Below are positions 10,971-25,215 of a stretch of DNA of 64,000 nt, in pieces. The stretch's first letter is position 1; each line of letters opens with the position of its first letter. The notes under the pieces were generated by a model that made no database searches, had not been told where the DNA came from, and saw only the letters and a list, made by a program, of their open reading frames with translations. Source of the stretch: Cyanoderma ruficeps (Eukaryota > Chordata > Aves > Passeriformes > Timaliidae); assembly GCA_008694505.1 (NCBI GenBank), contig VZDJ01007749.1, forward strand, positions 4,616,941 through 4,680,940, written 5' to 3'. The translations under genes were made by a program, and so were the position numbers.

Positions 10971-13900
10971 TGTTCCATGAACATCAAAACAACAGGAAAT
11001 CTTAGTTTCCATAAGTTTCTATTAGCTTAATACTTTTAATATTGGGATTTACAGCTGTGCCCTGCTACGTCTTGAAAACATGTGATGGTACCAAGATCAC
11101 TAAGAAATGCTTAGGATGCCAGGATAAATCTGTCCCCCTGGCTCCTGTCTTCCTTTCCAGGATTCAGTTACAGCATCCCTTCATCCTTACAGCCTGTGCA
11201 AAATGAATTGCAGTAATTTCTGGGAAACACGAGGACCTCATCACAAGAGTCTTCATGTTTTAATGAATGTAGCTGTTTCTCTTTCTTCTCAGCTCAGTGT
11301 TCATGCAGTTGTTCTTCCTCCAAACAGCTTTGGACTGTTACATGTTGCCCCATGTGTGTGTTCCGGGCTCTGTAACATCCCCTAAATTCACCCAATGTGA
11401 ACTGTGCTGTTCAGAGAGGGAAAATCCACAGTAAGTAAAGTCCCCCAACAAAGAAACTAGGAAAACAGTCAGGAAAATCTGTACTTATCATAACAATGAC
11501 AGGGTAGGTGAGGAAAGAGGACAGGCACTAGAGAAACATTCTGGACAGGCCCAAAGCAATTCTGCAAGCACAAACATTCCCTTGCCCCATTTTGAGTCAT
11601 TCCCACTTGCCCTGAAAATACAGCAGATACCCCAGTCCCTAGCTTGTCTTCCTGCATTCAGAGTTTTCCAAGAAATGTGAGATATGAACAAAAATCTGGA
11701 GCTCAATCTATGGATTATTGCATCACAGCTTTGGCTTTGGGTCTGTCTGCAGTTCAGTTGTGGTTTGATGTTTTAAAGTAGTGTTACTTAAGCTTAATGT
11801 CAGTCTCAATTTGTCCAAATGATTTGGCAACACCTCTAGAACAATTTCTAGAGATTCAGAGATTTATTCTGGAACTTACCTGTGATTATTGTGGGTTAGC
11901 AAAGATGTTGACCTTTACTGAAACCATCAATAATGTCAGGCAGCTGCATCATGTAAGATAAAGAAACCAACCTGACTAGGATCAGTTTCTACCCTGCTTG
12001 TCCCCTGACACCAACTGCTTGTCTAATGGAAATCCTTTGCTCTGAATTGTATCCAATGATAATTTTCCATTGCTGAAATAAAATGTTCTTTGTCTTAATC
12101 TTTCCTTTGTTCTTCCCTGTCATTAAGTCTTTTGGCTGGAAATGGACAAAAATGACAAAACTTAGAGGCAGATCTTAATTTATCTTCAAAGCCTCACAAA
12201 AATCTATAATAAAGAAAAGGAGGTCCTTGCTCTATTAATTCTGTGCTACCTGAATTTTTTCCCCTCGTTTCTCTTCTGTCATTGCAACAAACATACTTAT
12301 GGCAAATATCAGGAAGGCTGTAAACACATCAGAAACACTATAAACACCAGCTGCCAGTGTCACGAGGGGTGATCTTGTGGCACTGCACATTTGTTTTGCT
12401 GCAGATTGTTTTTTAAGGGTCTTGAATGTCTCTATCCCCATTTGAGATTATGGAGACTCTCTTATACTATTGAAAATTTCCCTTTTCTTCCTTTTCTTGA
12501 TGTAATCTCATTACCCCCTTTTACAGCATCTTTCTCTGTGAAACTTTCTACCTTGCAACGTAACACTTTGTTACTGATTTAGCATTCTGTGCACTTCATC
12601 ATTTTCTTTGATTTGAACAATCCTCCCCAACACTAAACTAATTATTGATTATGTGGTGCCTTTGGGCATTCACTTTTTGTAAGTGTGGGCAGTACAAAGT
12701 TTCTAGGTGTTAGCTCTTGTGACATTTAGTTTTTTTTGATTATTCAGTCCTCTTGTACCATGGTTCAGTAGATCGGTTACTGTGCTTGGAAATGCCCAAG
12801 GCTTTCTGGTTTAAAATGTTTGTGTTTCCCAAATTTATTCCTACACTTCATGAAATACAGTCTCCTTTTTCCCCCCATTCTTTTCTACTGAGGGGCACCT
12901 CCTTGCCAAACCCAGTGTCTCCACATGGTGATCCATTTTTCTCTTTCAGTCTTGTCCTGTAGGTGCTGGTACCAGCCTGATTCCAACACAGCCAAATTGC
13001 TGCTGAAGGCCAAGATGAGACCCTGTTCCTTCAAGAACTTTTAGCCTCACCCAAATAACCCAGTTTCCTTACATAGCTATGCAAGTTCTGTGTTGCAGCT
13101 GGTGGAGAGGCAGATTTTTCAGTCTCCCAGGAATGATCAAGTCTGCTTAAGCTGAGCATTTGTTTCTATGGTTAAGTTTAGGAGAAACCGGTAGGGAAAA
13201 ATAGGTATCTTCATCCATTTGGCATCCTTTCTGCTTTTCCCTCTTTGGAGGTCAAGCATCTAATGGTTTAGTACACTTTGTGCAAAGTAGAACCAAGCAT
13301 CTGTTTGTGTTTGGTTTCCTGAGTGAGTGTGTTTTGCCAGGGACTGTAATTTAAAAGCTGAGTGCTGTTACCATCGTGCTCTGGTCATGGCTACTCTGAA
13401 GGACATAGGAAGGATTCAAAAGCCTAAAGTAAATCACAGCAAAACTGCAGGTGATAGAGAAGTACCACTATTCATAGAGGAGCACTAATGAGCAGCAGGA
13501 GGCAACTGCAATTATGTGAGAGGGAAATAATTTGTCTATGTAATGAAGCACCTTTAAATTTAGGCGCCTGAAAGATTAAACATTCCTGAAAGGTAAGTGG
13601 GAATGGATTACTGAGTGGATTTAGGGGCTTTAGGATGTCTAAGTTACAACTTAAGGCAGTGTTTGGACAGATGAGATTCCCTTCATTTTACACTTGGATT
13701 GGTCCCCCTAAGGTCATTCTTCTAGTAGGAGTGTGAGATGAGATGGGAGCTTTTTGCACACAGTCTGTTTCTTTCAGATTACATCTGAGGGAGGCAAATG
13801 ATGTTCTGTGGCTTGAGAACCACAGCAGTCTATCAGGTAAACTGCTGCAATGCTGTCATGCTCTGCCTTAAATAAAATTGCTCCTTAGATCAAATTTTTT

Positions 13901-14593
13901 GCCTCTTACATAGTACTTTTGGCTTCTCAATAAAAGCTAGTTCAGGCAGGATTAAATGTTATGTATTGTAAGACAGCCCTTTCAGAAAGCTGAGAAATAG
14001 AAAAGCATATGCTGCTCCCCTTTCTTGGGATTTACTTGAATCATGGTGGTGACAGAGGCTGGTTTACCAGCATGCATAAATTCTGATCCTGGAGAAAGGT
14101 ACCCATCTATTTGACAGCTGTGAGGAATCAAATTTACCCCCACAGGAACAGTGGAAGAGTTTTCTTCCTTGTACTGTTCTACCTTTTCTCTGGAGGGACC
14201 AATAAAAAATTATGTAAAGGTCCAGAAGAGTGAGTCATTCAGTCTTTGTTTCTCTGCTGCAGTTGCCCGTAACTTTGTCATCTCAGTTGGATGGAAATCA
14301 GCAGCTCTTGTGACACGGGTCACATCAGATGAGGTGTAAGCCATAAGCATGCTGGATAGCTCAGGGGTTTCCAGTGGGATGGGGAGTGTTATGCATGGAA
14401 TAGAACATGTTTTATGTTCTCTCGAGCACAGCTGCTTGGGCTCTGGTCAAAGGTTTTGCCCAGCCCTTTGTGGGACAGCAGTAGGTCTCTGGTGTGTTCC
14501 AAGGTGTAGATATCCTCAGCAGGAGTTTAACAGCTTCAAGCAGACTTGCTGAGAAAAGGAAAAAGGGTTTTGCCTGAAAAATGGTTTCTTGAG

Positions 14594-14612
14594 ATCACTG
14601 ACGGTCAGTGAT
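14594..14612. repeat. palindrome with 9-bp arms
   Basis: atcactgac and gtcagtgat are exact reverse complements around a single central G. Confidence 0.75.
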
Positions 14613-16699
14613 GTGTAAGAATTTCAGGGGGTTTTATGATATAACCCACGGGACTCCAAGCTTTCCAGTGGGGATGGGACTTGGTGAGAGGGCATCCTGT
14701 GATCCAAAGGGGAGGCCTCTTGTTATGTTCAAGGGGGAGAAGTTTAAGATATGCACTGTCAAGTATTCATTGCAACATGAACTTTATCTGCTGCCAATTT
14801 TTTCTATCCCTTATGAGCAAGTAGGGGACTTAATTTTCTGCGACTGTACTCTCTCGTTTTGCAAATGCTGCACTGACATACAACAGATTGTACCAATGTT
14901 CTGTAGCTATTAGGAATTAAAATGGGAGAAAAATGGTATTTTTAAGCTTGTTCAGCAAAAGAAGAAATTACAAATCTTCACTCGAAGCTTAATGCACCCA
15001 ACTAATGTTGGCAAGAGTTGTGAATGTGAAAGTGAAGGTTGTCATAATCAGGAAGGCAATAATGACAGAAGCTGCTGCTCAGGCAATGGGAGCTGACATT
15101 AGCAGTGTGCATGGGGACTGAAAGTCCTGTTGTAGGTGGACTCAAGCAAGGGCACGTGGGGAGGAGGCTGGTTCATTTGTTTTAGCAATTCATCCAGGTG
15201 CAAAAGACTTCTTGTGCTATCAATGTGTTATCAGCTTAAACCACTGCCTGCTAAGCTATATTTATTTTCTTCCTGAGATCCATCTACTTCTTTTTTATTT
15301 CTCCTGCCAGAGCTGGAAGATTACTTTAAATTGCTTTTTGGCATAGAAGAACACCTGCTTAAATTCCTTTTAATCTCAAATGGGATTAATGTTGTGTTTG
15401 CTGAACTTGTGAGTTATTCTCACCCACAGGATGCCTATATCTGGGACATTGATTTAAAGAGATGAGTCAAGTGCAATGGGGACTGGGCAAGAAGTATTCC
15501 CAAAACCCTGAAAGCAGTGTCTGTGGTGGAAATTATTCCATTTCTGCATTTCTTAGGCAAAAAGGGGTAGCAGCTAGATAGATGCTGGATAGAGGACTAT
15601 GGTGAGCTCAGGGAAAGACTACCATAACTGCTTTTGGTTTTCAAAGGCTGGGGGAGAGAGGACAGCCTGCAGTTTTCTACCCTTGAACAAAACTGCCTAG
15701 TTCAATCTGAACTGCTTTATTTCAGGGAGATTGCAGTTTTCAGTGGTGCTTTCCATCCCAATGTGATTTTCTGTGCCAGAGGAGGCCTAGGGCTCTTCAA
15801 TGAGGAAATCTGCACTGGGCTCTGTGTCACAAAAAGCTGGCAAAAATTTCACTGCAACATCTGATTCTCCTGGGCTTTATAGGAATGCTGGCTGAGACAG
15901 CTGGAATACTTATTATTGATATGATTGTAGGGAACTGTCCAGCCATGTCACCAGAGACTGAGAGATTCAATTACATGATCTCACCCTGAGCATTCTAGTG
16001 CCTTATCTGCAAGGCCAGTGCACATTCCTCTTGTGAAACCCTTACTCTGGTTGCTTGGGAAACTTTGCTCCAGTCTGCTTCTGCACTGAACAGACTTCTC
16101 TGTTGGATTTCACTGCATTTAAAAGAGCATTTCAAATGGCCAATTAAACTGGAAAAACCCATGCCCACCAGCTTTAAGTAAGATTCTCCATTTAGTCATT
16201 ATCGTTAATAAAGTCATAATTTCCTGAGTTTTTCCTGTGTGTCGTTAATTAACACCTCTCTTCTGTGTCCACCCCCTCACTGTGGAAGTGAAGTTGTGGG
16301 GTTTTTCCTGGTATTTGGATCCCTCATAGGCCTCACTATGCACCAGCACTTCCCCAGCCCACCAGGTCCTGTTCACTTCTGGTCTCTCTGGTTGGTTTTT
16401 AACACTCTCATCCCAGAAGAGTGTCCCCATCCCTCTAACTCAGCACCAACACAAAATTCTGTGGGCAGCAGCTTTCCCCAAAGGTGTTTGCTGCCTTTTG
16501 AGATGGACACCTTGCAAGTGGCTGCAACTCTGTGAAGTTTTTCCCTGTAAGAAGCTGTATCCTCAGGAGTCTGACCTTCCTGTGGCACATTCAATATGGC
16601 TTTTACTGAGCTCAGGCAGGGCTTATTTCACTCAGTTATCCATGTGAAAGTGGCAGGGGTGAAACATGATGCACCTCAGTCCTTTGATTCATATGCTGC

Positions 16700-16774
16700 T
16701 GTGGTTTTTTTTGTATTTTTGGTTTGGGGTGGGGTTTTTTTGGTTGTTTTTGGTTTTTTGGATTTTTTTGGTTA
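16700..16774. repeat. G/T-rich low-complexity tract with G-run core
   Basis: T runs are interrupted by GG and GGGG, including ggtttggggtgggg at 16721-16734. The spacing of the G runs would allow a two-tetrad G-quadruplex on the plus strand. Confidence 0.7.
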
Positions 16775-17710
16775 ATTGCTTGATTTTTCTGAGACAGATC
16801 CCATCTGGCCCTGATGTTTTGTCAGCCTTGTGACATTCTAAAAAATTTTATAACGATTTCTGGCATTATCTCAATTTCTGACTATTTCTGCTTTCTTCCC
16901 AAAATGTATGGCTGTTCTTGGCATCTTCTCCACATTCCCCATTCCTTATAAACATTGCAGAGAAAACTTGTTTTATCCATGTCTGCTTCTTCTGTGTATA
17001 ATTTGCCTTTCTACTCTGCGAAAGAACTGTCCCCTCAAACATGCCATGTTCTCAGCTATCTGTAATTCTTCTTTGTCAGAGGGAGCAGCAGTTCTGTCAG
17101 CCTCCACTTGTTGCTTTGCCCATCAGCTGCCTGTACATTTCTGATTTTTGTCTCTCTTCAGAAGTTTCTGTTCACCTCAGGTAATCTGCATGGGATTTTG
17201 ATCCCAAACTGCCTTCCAGCACACAGAACAGGAACACTTGTTATTGTAAACTTTGAGGTGTTACCTTTTTCTTTCCAAAACAGATTTATTTAATACCAGA
17301 AATCCTTAATCCTTCAAATTTTCTAAGTGTGGAAAACATGCCTCCATGGGAAGATCAACAGATCTGATCACTTTGCATAAATATCTGTATGAAGAGAGGT
17401 GATCTGAGAATGGGTAAGGCTTTTCAGCCCTGTTGACAAAGGCATAAGCAGATGGCTGTTTTGCCATCTAGTTGTGCCTTTCTTAGGGTGACCTGTTTGA
17501 TGTCTGTCTGTCTTGCTTATGAAGGGAAAGTTCAACTTGTAAAGGTGGAACAGAAGCCTCAGTTTCCTACAGACTGGTCCCAAATCTTTGCCCCCTTTAT
17601 TAACTAACTGCATTCACATGGGTACTTCTGAAGTTGTTTACTGGTGTATCCCAAGCTCTACTCTCTCTGTAAAATTAATCTGGAGCTCTTTGGCCAGTTC
17701 ATAACCTTGA

Positions 17711-17743
17711 ATCTTTTTTTTTCTTTTTTTTTTCTTTTTCTTN
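17711..17743. repeat. T-rich tract with one ambiguous base
   Basis: Poly-T interrupted by single C residues, ending at an N at position 17743. The N marks an uncalled base in or beside the homopolymer. Confidence 0.85.
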
Positions 17744-20700
17744 TGAGATAGACTTTTCTCGGTCTCCATAATCTACTGTCCTTATGCTTCCTGTTCTGCT
17801 GGGGAAACTTTCCAGCTTAAGTAATTTCTGTATACATACAAAGGTTTCCTGACATCACCCACTGGCATATTTCCATGGTTTTGGTGTGATGGCTGAACTC
17901 TCTCCATACATACTCATTGGTGTCTCCAATAGCATGGAGAATTAAGAATCCAGCCATTTGCAGGTGGTGTGCCTGAAAGACACAGGCAGCAAACAGGCCT
18001 TGAAATTGTGAACTATTACGAGTCGGCAAAAGTCTGTCACAACTGACAGGGACTGAAGTAATTTGATAACTCTGTCAGCCTAGCAATGTGACAATACTTC
18101 GGGGGAGTTTTTAAAACTTAGCCCATATTTTTCCCTTCTCAATATGATTTGTTGTTATTTGGTGTTTGCTAGCCTTTCTGTAAGCTTGAGAGACTCCTGC
18201 CGGTAGTGTTGTCAGAGTAAACTGCCCTGCATTCTAGGGGGAACGGAGGAAATCAATCTGAACACAGAAATAAAATCATAATTAGTAACATTTGGAGGGA
18301 CTTTATGCAGTAGAGCAGTCCAGTCCTGTGCTGTGCCAGTTGCTGTGACTTCTAATGGCCCACTTTCAGCTTTCCAAGGATATTTTTGTGAACCTGTCTT
18401 GATCTACACGTGTCTTTTAGATCTAGGCAAGATCTCTGACCTCCTCTGGCCTTGGTGGTTTCCCACAAGAGTAGTTTGCATCTGTGTCTGTGCTAATTCC
18501 CTAATGATATGCTGTCTGCTGTAATATGTTTTGGGAGTTTCTCAGTAGTGCTGGTCAGTGGGAGAAAACATCCCATAAAACCCATATGGATCTGCTGGAT
18601 ACCAAGGTTGCATCAACAGTATCTCAGTAGGGCTGGAGAGTAGCAATAGGAGGAATACTGGGATTTGTAGGGGAATTTGAGTGGGTAGGATCTCTCTGTC
18701 TCAGTCTCTTAGCAACAGCAGGCCCAATGGGTATGGCACTGCTTGCTGGGGGTGTGCAGTCCCCTTTGTCAGAGAAGAGCAGCAGGACTTCAGCACAGAG
18801 GAGATGGGGAAATGAGGGGAGGAGGAGCATGAACCATATCACCCTGGGGGAGAAACGGTGAAAGGCAGCTTACCTGGTACACAACCATCAATGAGCAGGT
18901 TGTTCTTTTAGTAACAGTGAGATGGCAGTGAGAAAAAGGTGTCCCAGGCTCTCACAAAGCATGGTGTGTGCAGCCTTGGGCTTCATTTTTATTCCTTCAT
19001 GTTAATGCTCCCCACAGGGGCTTTTGACATGGGTAGGTGTCATTAATGAATGTCTGAGCTGGGCAGCTCACCTGCTGCCCTTTCCTGACCCCAGAACATG
19101 CCTGGCTTGCCTTTGCCTTGACAGCAGTACAGCAGGGTGACCCCAGGATCACCTTCTCAGTCCATCCTGCTGCTGCACCACAGAGCAGGAGACTGCAAAA
19201 GCAGAGGCCAATGCTGAAGTTTGGTGCATCTGCCACTCAGATGCCTGAGCCCAGGTTTTTCCTTTGCAGAATAAACTCTTGCAGAGCTGGTTTCTGAGGG
19301 TCTGTCCCACTGTATTGCTTGGGCTTGGGGAGTTCAGCGTGCAACACTGTGCCTAAAAGCTGTGTTTTGCAGCTAAATCTGTGATCCTCTGTGCTAGCTG
19401 TGTGCACTGTAGTGATGATTGTGGTGATGCCAATATGCATATTGGAACACAAGACTGAATCACACATGATAAGTCATTTCCCACATCATTGCTCTTCTGA
19501 AATATGGGGTATGTTTGCTATCTAGCAGGTAGGCTGTGTTTTTTTCCTTAATGTAAATAGTGGGCTTGTTGTATATAAAATACCCTAAGTCATCATGGGA
19601 AAGGAGAGGTGAAGAAAGGAGGATGGGACATGAATACCAATGTTCTGCTTAACCTTCTTCCTCCTTCTGAAAAAATATCAATGCTTTTTTTTTCTCAGGA
19701 CTGGTGCCGTTTGCTTCTTTATACCTGAAGAGGCATTGTGTGAAATCCATTGTGAAACATTATAGGTGTTAGTAGAAGCTTCCAAAGACCCTCTTTTTTA
19801 TAGCTGCCAGGTCAATGCTGAATTAAAATGTCTTCAGAATGGCAGTATTATTTCTTTCTTACCTTTATATCTTTCCTTGTTTTTTCTTTTTTAATGCCAC
19901 ATTAACACATAAAACAGAAAAAGAAAAGGTTCGCATTTTTGCTGTAAACCCTCTCTTTGTGGCTGTCAATGGCATTGGGAATGATGATATGCAAAGTGTT
20001 CCATAAGACAAAATCAGAACTGAAAGTCAGAGTTGTAGTCTCAGCTCTTTATCCTGGCACTGGCTGTTATAGCTCAACCTCAGCTTCTCTGCAAACACAG
20101 ACCCTGAATTCTCTTCAAAACTTGTCCAGAATCAGCTCTGAGCACTGTGACAAACCTCACACTGCAGATCTCCTGTTCAACATGTTGACATTTACTTATG
20201 ACTGCAGAAAGTGTATCTGCCTCCACTCTCCTTGCAAAGTATCCCCAAAATCTAAGTTTTTAAGGTGAATGGTATTATATTATAAGGGGAAATTCTTCAT
20301 TGCTGGCAGCCCGAGAGACTGTCTTCCATATTTGATTTCTCTTGAGGGAGACTGATGCATCTACAGAATATCTGCAACTACCACTGATTCTGGATGTAAC
20401 TGAGGGTGCACTGAATTGTGAGGAGGCCTGATCCTTGGCATCTCTAATTTAGACTATCCTATGCTTGGCTTCAGGATGTGTTCCTGTATAAATTGATCTG
20501 TGTAATAACTACAGGTGAGAAGTCTTTTACAGCTCTCTTTATGCTGTAAGTCACTGTAACAGCTGTTCCAATACTGGATGTAAATTGTCCTGTGTTACAT
20601 TACTGCCATGTCTGACTGTGATGTGAATCAGGCAGTGAGAGGGAGCAAACACAGAGCTGGTGCCATTTGCCCATCAGGGTTTAAAGGAGAAATTAACAAA

Positions 20701-22261
20701 AATGAATGTCCTAGAAAGAAGAGAAGGGATGTATGTGTATGAACCTTCAAAAGAAAAGGTCCTAGTCTGTGATCAGTAGTGATCTCTGTGTGGTAGGAAG
20801 CTGATGTGTCAAGGGAGATAATGGAGAAATCTCGTAAAGGAACTAAAAATCAAACAGTGTTTGTCAAAAATGTCTGAAACCATGCAGTCAACTGGCAGGC
20901 CTGCTAGGGCTGCATAAGAGTCTTTAATAAAATCAGTAACTACTTCCAAAATGCAGCCAGCTTGATTCCCATACTGAACGGTGCTAGGTGGGATCCTGAC
21001 AGCCTTTTGTCAGGCTGGGGTTTCCTCCAGAGAGCAGGAAATTCTGTTTAAATGCTAACTAAAAATAATTCTGTAAGATGCCTAAAATAAAATAATAGAT
21101 GAAAATCAGCAGGACTCTTTTTAAAGAGATTGATCTCCTGTAGTATGTATAAATTGATGCTGCTTCAAACCACATTAGTGAGAAATTTGGCTTCATAGCC
21201 CTGGCATTTGTCTTTTAAGATTGAAAAATTGAGGACTTACTCTGAGTAAAAACACTGAGTAGAAAGAGTATAGAAGTTCACCATTACTTTTGGAGCATGA
21301 CTGTGCCATAACTGTGAGCATTTCTTTTGGAGTGTGACTGTGACTTACAGCATAACATTTGCTTTGAAACCCCCGAGTCTGTATTGCAGCAGAGAATCTG
21401 ACCCACAGACTCATCCTCTGCCCAAGAAATGCATTCTGCCTCTCACATCAGCCAAGCAAGAGAAAATCTACAAATAGTGCTGAGCTGACAGTTCTGCTGG
21501 TGGTGCCAGAGACAGGACAAAATCCAGCTCAGTCCCCTGTGCTTGCTGCTTCATTAGTAAAGATAAGATTTACAAAAGCATGTAGAACAGATAAACTGAG
21601 TAAGAATCCCTTCTATAAACTCAGAATTCCGACTTGCTTTTTAAGGTGTTTCCAGCAAACTCCGTTTCCAGAGTTCAGAGGAGATGCTGTCAAAACATTC
21701 TGTGTTTGTTGTATTGCTCAGGCAGTGTGGAGAAGGTGAGGACAGTGTTTTCCACAGCATTGTCATGAGCAAAGGGGAACTGCAGCATCATAACTGAATC
21801 TCTCAGTGAGGCTGATCTAAGGGAGGGTGAAAACTGACTTGCAGCTGGTATTTCTATCAAGATGGAAATTATCCTCTCATTTCTTTTCAGGTAAAGTCAC
21901 ATTCTGAAATCTGTACTCAGCCAGAAATACCTGGACAGTGTAAAGGAGGTTCACTGTAAGGAACACAAAGGTCTCTGCTGCAAGGCCTCTGTGTATTTAC
22001 CCACTTTTGACTGAGCAATGCTGCATCGCTGTCAGGGGATTGGTTTTCTCACTTGGATGCTATGAAACAATTGAAGGTTTTTGCCCACTGTCATGCTAAA
22101 CTAGGTTTGAGATTGAATTGGAACCCTGGATCATGGCTGTGTGCACCTAAAAGTGTGAACTCTCCATCCAGGAACCTCCTCTAGGGCAGATTAATTATTC
22201 TAATGGCACAAAGTGAACTTCACAGGGTAACAGTTCAGGAGAGTATTTCTTCAACAGCACA

Positions 22262-22396
22262 GGTGATGCAGTCACTGTCCCTGGAGGCCTTTAAAGCAGG
22301 ACTCAGAGCAATGGTCTGGTTGACCAGGTGGTGTTTGGTCAGGGGCTAGACTCCATTGCAGAGGTTTTCCCAACCTAATTGATTCTGTGAAATGCT
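22262..22396 (+). mobile_element. CR1 non-LTR retrotransposon, 3' end fragment
   Basis: The order of words matches the 3' tail of avian CR1 in the sense direction: gtccctggaggcctttaaa, then tggtctggttgaccaggtggtg, then ttttcccaacctaattgattctgtga. About 135 bases remain, so this is a strongly 5'-truncated, inactive copy. It is the only plus-strand CR1 I found. Confidence 0.85.
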
Positions 22397-23632
22397 CTTC
22401 ACCTTGTCCTTACAGATAACTCAGGAGCCAGCAGTCATTGTGGCATGACTTAAAAATGTGAGCAATCCTTTGCACATCAGGTACCTCTTTGTGTGCATCT
22501 GTGCACGAGCTATGCTGTCTCTGTCACATTCCTGAGTCTTATTTACCACTCTAGTCTTACTCTCCTCTAAGTTCCACCTTTTCTAAATGACCAAATGAAG
22601 CATTTGAATTTCCTTCTGTTTCAAATTCAGCAGCCCCACCTGACCCTTTAAAGCACAGATACTGAACCAGTGTTTGAACTAAATGCCATTTCCAAGCAAA
22701 CACCCACAAAGTTATTAGGCATTTGCTCAACAGAGTACATCCAAGTTACATTAAAAGGACCAAGCTGAGACCCATCTGCTTTTTAAATATTAATTGGCTC
22801 AGTCCCCAAAACCAAAAGTACTAATATCTTTTTTTTTTTTAATTGGGGGTTGTGGTTGTCTTTTGAGAGATTTTACGAGAGAAGATTAATTTATCTCTCT
22901 AGCAGTACTTGGCATGACCCACAGCTGTTTCTGATGTGACTGCCTGGCTAAGAGAATGTGTTTTTACAAGGGCTCTGGAGTGCAGTTAGTAGCAATGCAG
23001 AGAGGATTATGCTTGCTTTTGCAGGATCAGGTTTGCTCTCATAATGGAAGGGAAAGCTCTGCTCAAAACTTTATCTGGGTAAGGAAATTGTGGCTTTCTG
23101 TGGGCAGGACCATACATGAAGCCAAATAAAATTTAAATTTAAATTAAATAAAATTGGTCAGTGTCTTTAAAGCAAAGAAGAAATTGAACAGCTTCAAAAC
23201 AAAAACTGCCTTGGGGCATTTTCATATTATCAAGAATTGTGTTGGAAAAGTGTGACAATCGTTCATTTTTAACATTATCAGCTGGGTTTTCATTTTAAAA
23301 ATGGTCATTATTAGCTTATATTTTGGAGTTTGAAAAACAAATGCTTTTCTAAAAGTATCTTTACAAAAGCCTCCTCCAAGTCACAACCCTGTAAAAAGAT
23401 TTACATTTTGTTTTTCATGAATGAGCTCTACTGAACAGTCCTGAGGAAAATACTTGAGGAGTATCTGTGTTTAGGTGAAGAAAGTAGATCTGAATTCAAT
23501 AATTTAGTACCTGCATCTTTGTTAACAAAAACAAAACTGCAGTGTTATAAAACAATACATTTTACTTGGGCAATGAAATGTTATTCTCTCTGGAGCTAAT
23601 CATGGGTTTGCTCTTACTGCAGTAAATCCAGC

Positions 23633-23652
23633 TTTTTTTTTTTTTTTTTTTT
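23633..23652. repeat. poly-T run abutting the gap
   Basis: Twenty consecutive T residues lead directly into the run of N. The true length cannot be known. Confidence 0.9.
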
Positions 23653-23715
23653 NNNNNNNNNNNNNNNNNNNNNNNNNNNNNNNNNNNNNNNNNNNNNNNN
23701 NNNNNNNNNNNNNNN
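23653..23715. other. assembly gap (63 N)
   Basis: Sixty-three undetermined bases are flanked by poly-T on the left and (AT)8 on the right. The gap was probably caused by a polymerase-unfriendly simple repeat. Missing content is unknown and may be longer than 63 bases. Confidence 0.95.
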
Positions 23716-23731
23716 ATATATATATATATAT
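23716..23731. repeat. (AT)8 dinucleotide repeat
   Basis: Eight perfect AT units immediately follow the gap. The array may continue into the undetermined bases. Confidence 0.9.
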
Positions 23732-25099
23732 TTTAATAGCCTTCCATTTTGGATGAACCTTCAAAACTAATCCAGACTTGGCCAACATAGGAAAGATGGG
23801 TCCATGTCACTGAAAAGTGTCCAAGTTGTAAGACATCAAATGTAAGGAGACATTTCAATCAAAGGTCATGCAACCAGTTCTCCTTAGAGGATCAGTGCAC
23901 AAACACAAATTTGTCATTTATCCCTCAGATAAGGTGTTCTCTGAGCAATCCCAGCACACAGCTCCAACAGCTCACTCGGTGAGCTCCGGCGTGGATTTCT
24001 CACCAGTTGATCTAAGGCCAGGGGACCAGCAGCTTCTGAATTCCCTGCAAGAAATGTGATTCAGTGATGCATTTTCAGCTGAAAGGGCAGATCACTGGTG
24101 CATTGCATGGAGCTGAGTGCCAGCCCCCAGGTTTTGACACCCAATCACTGCTGTGACTTTCAAAGCAAACTTCCCTCTGTGCTTGTTCTCAGTGTCAATG
24201 GAGATGATCCATTTGGTTGATGTCACAGGCACCACTGGGAGCTCAGGGCCCCGCAGGCTTTGTGTTCCTTTCTATCAGGTGTCAGTACTGAAGCTGTAAT
24301 TTAATATTGTCCCACCTGTTTATGAAATCAATGAACCCAGAGATGAGAGGGAGAGCATAATTCTACTGTTCCTGGACAGCCTGCTGTCTGCCTTGTATTA
24401 TCCTGTCTGTGACCCATCACATTCCCAAGCAGGAAATTCTTAGTCTGTTCTGGACTTGGGTAGCTGTCCTTGTGAGATACCTGCCATTCATTACTTATTT
24501 CCTTTCAAAGCAATAATGAGGATATAAATTTGGATGTTTTTCTCAAAAAAAGTAGCTTAAAAAATGCCCAAAAATCTTGCAAAAGATGCCATAAAGATTG
24601 AAACCACCAGTGCTAAAATGGCAGCTTTTAATTGTACAAGACTGTTCTGGGAAAAAAGAGTCTACCAATATTGTTCAACCATTGTAGACATACTTCTCTG
24701 TGGTTGATACCCTCATGGAGGTCTCAGAGGAAAACAAACTATCCATGTTCCCAATGAGATTGTACAATGCAGGGAAAGCACCTGACCAGGCTGTTCTCCA
24801 AAGTTTTCACAGAGGTTTGCAGGAATTGTTCTTCTGGTGGCTCTTCATTGCAATATCCGTTTACCTTTCCTTTTGGTTTTAATCTCAAAAACTAGAAGAG
24901 AATCAGAATATTTAGAAGCAACAGCTGATGAAGGAGCTAGTAATAGCCTGTCTCTGAGTATTTTTGCTTTTATTGTTTTCATTACAAAACAAGAAGCATG
25001 TACCAGGACTTTTAATGGTGGAGATAATGGATATTAAACTGATGTTTTTGTCAGCAGTAAATTAAAAATTTTACTGCTTTTTTTAAGTACCAGTTTGTC

Positions 25100-25215
25100 A
25101 TACTTTACACGGGAACATCAGAAAGGCCACATTTGCTCAGAGTAAAGGTCCATCTGGCTCAGCATCCTGTGCCTGGGTAGTGGCCAAGAAATTATGCCTA
25201 GGGGTGAGTATGAGA
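25100..25215. repeat. probable old dispersed amniote repeat
   Basis: The core words ggtccatctggctcagcatcc, then agtggccaagaaattatgcctagg, then gagtatgagaacac resemble a dispersed element I recall from bird and reptile genomes (consensus of the type aaggtccatctagcccagtatcctgt...). I cannot name the family securely. It carries no open frame. Confidence 0.4.

Larger units (their letters stand above)
7001..22261. other. intergenic DNA, left part; no gene recognised
   Basis: These 15 kb lie upstream of STUM. All open frames are short (about 150 codons or fewer), mutually overlapping and without recognisable domains or plausible splice structure. No RNA gene was recognised. The stretch contains G/T-rich tracts (7862-7956, 16700-16774), an A/C-rich tract (9056-9120), an AT-rich low-complexity block (10908-10970), a near-perfect palindrome (14594-14612) and one ambiguous base (17743). 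The rest looks like unique noncoding sequence that could contain enhancers, but none can be named from sequence. Confidence 0.7.
22397..25099. other. intergenic DNA with an assembly gap; no gene recognised
   Basis: Noncoding by inspection, with only short random open frames. It includes an A/T-only patch at 23128-23152, a T run at 22829-22841 and the poly-T / N gap / AT repeat complex at 23633-23731. Confidence 0.7.
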
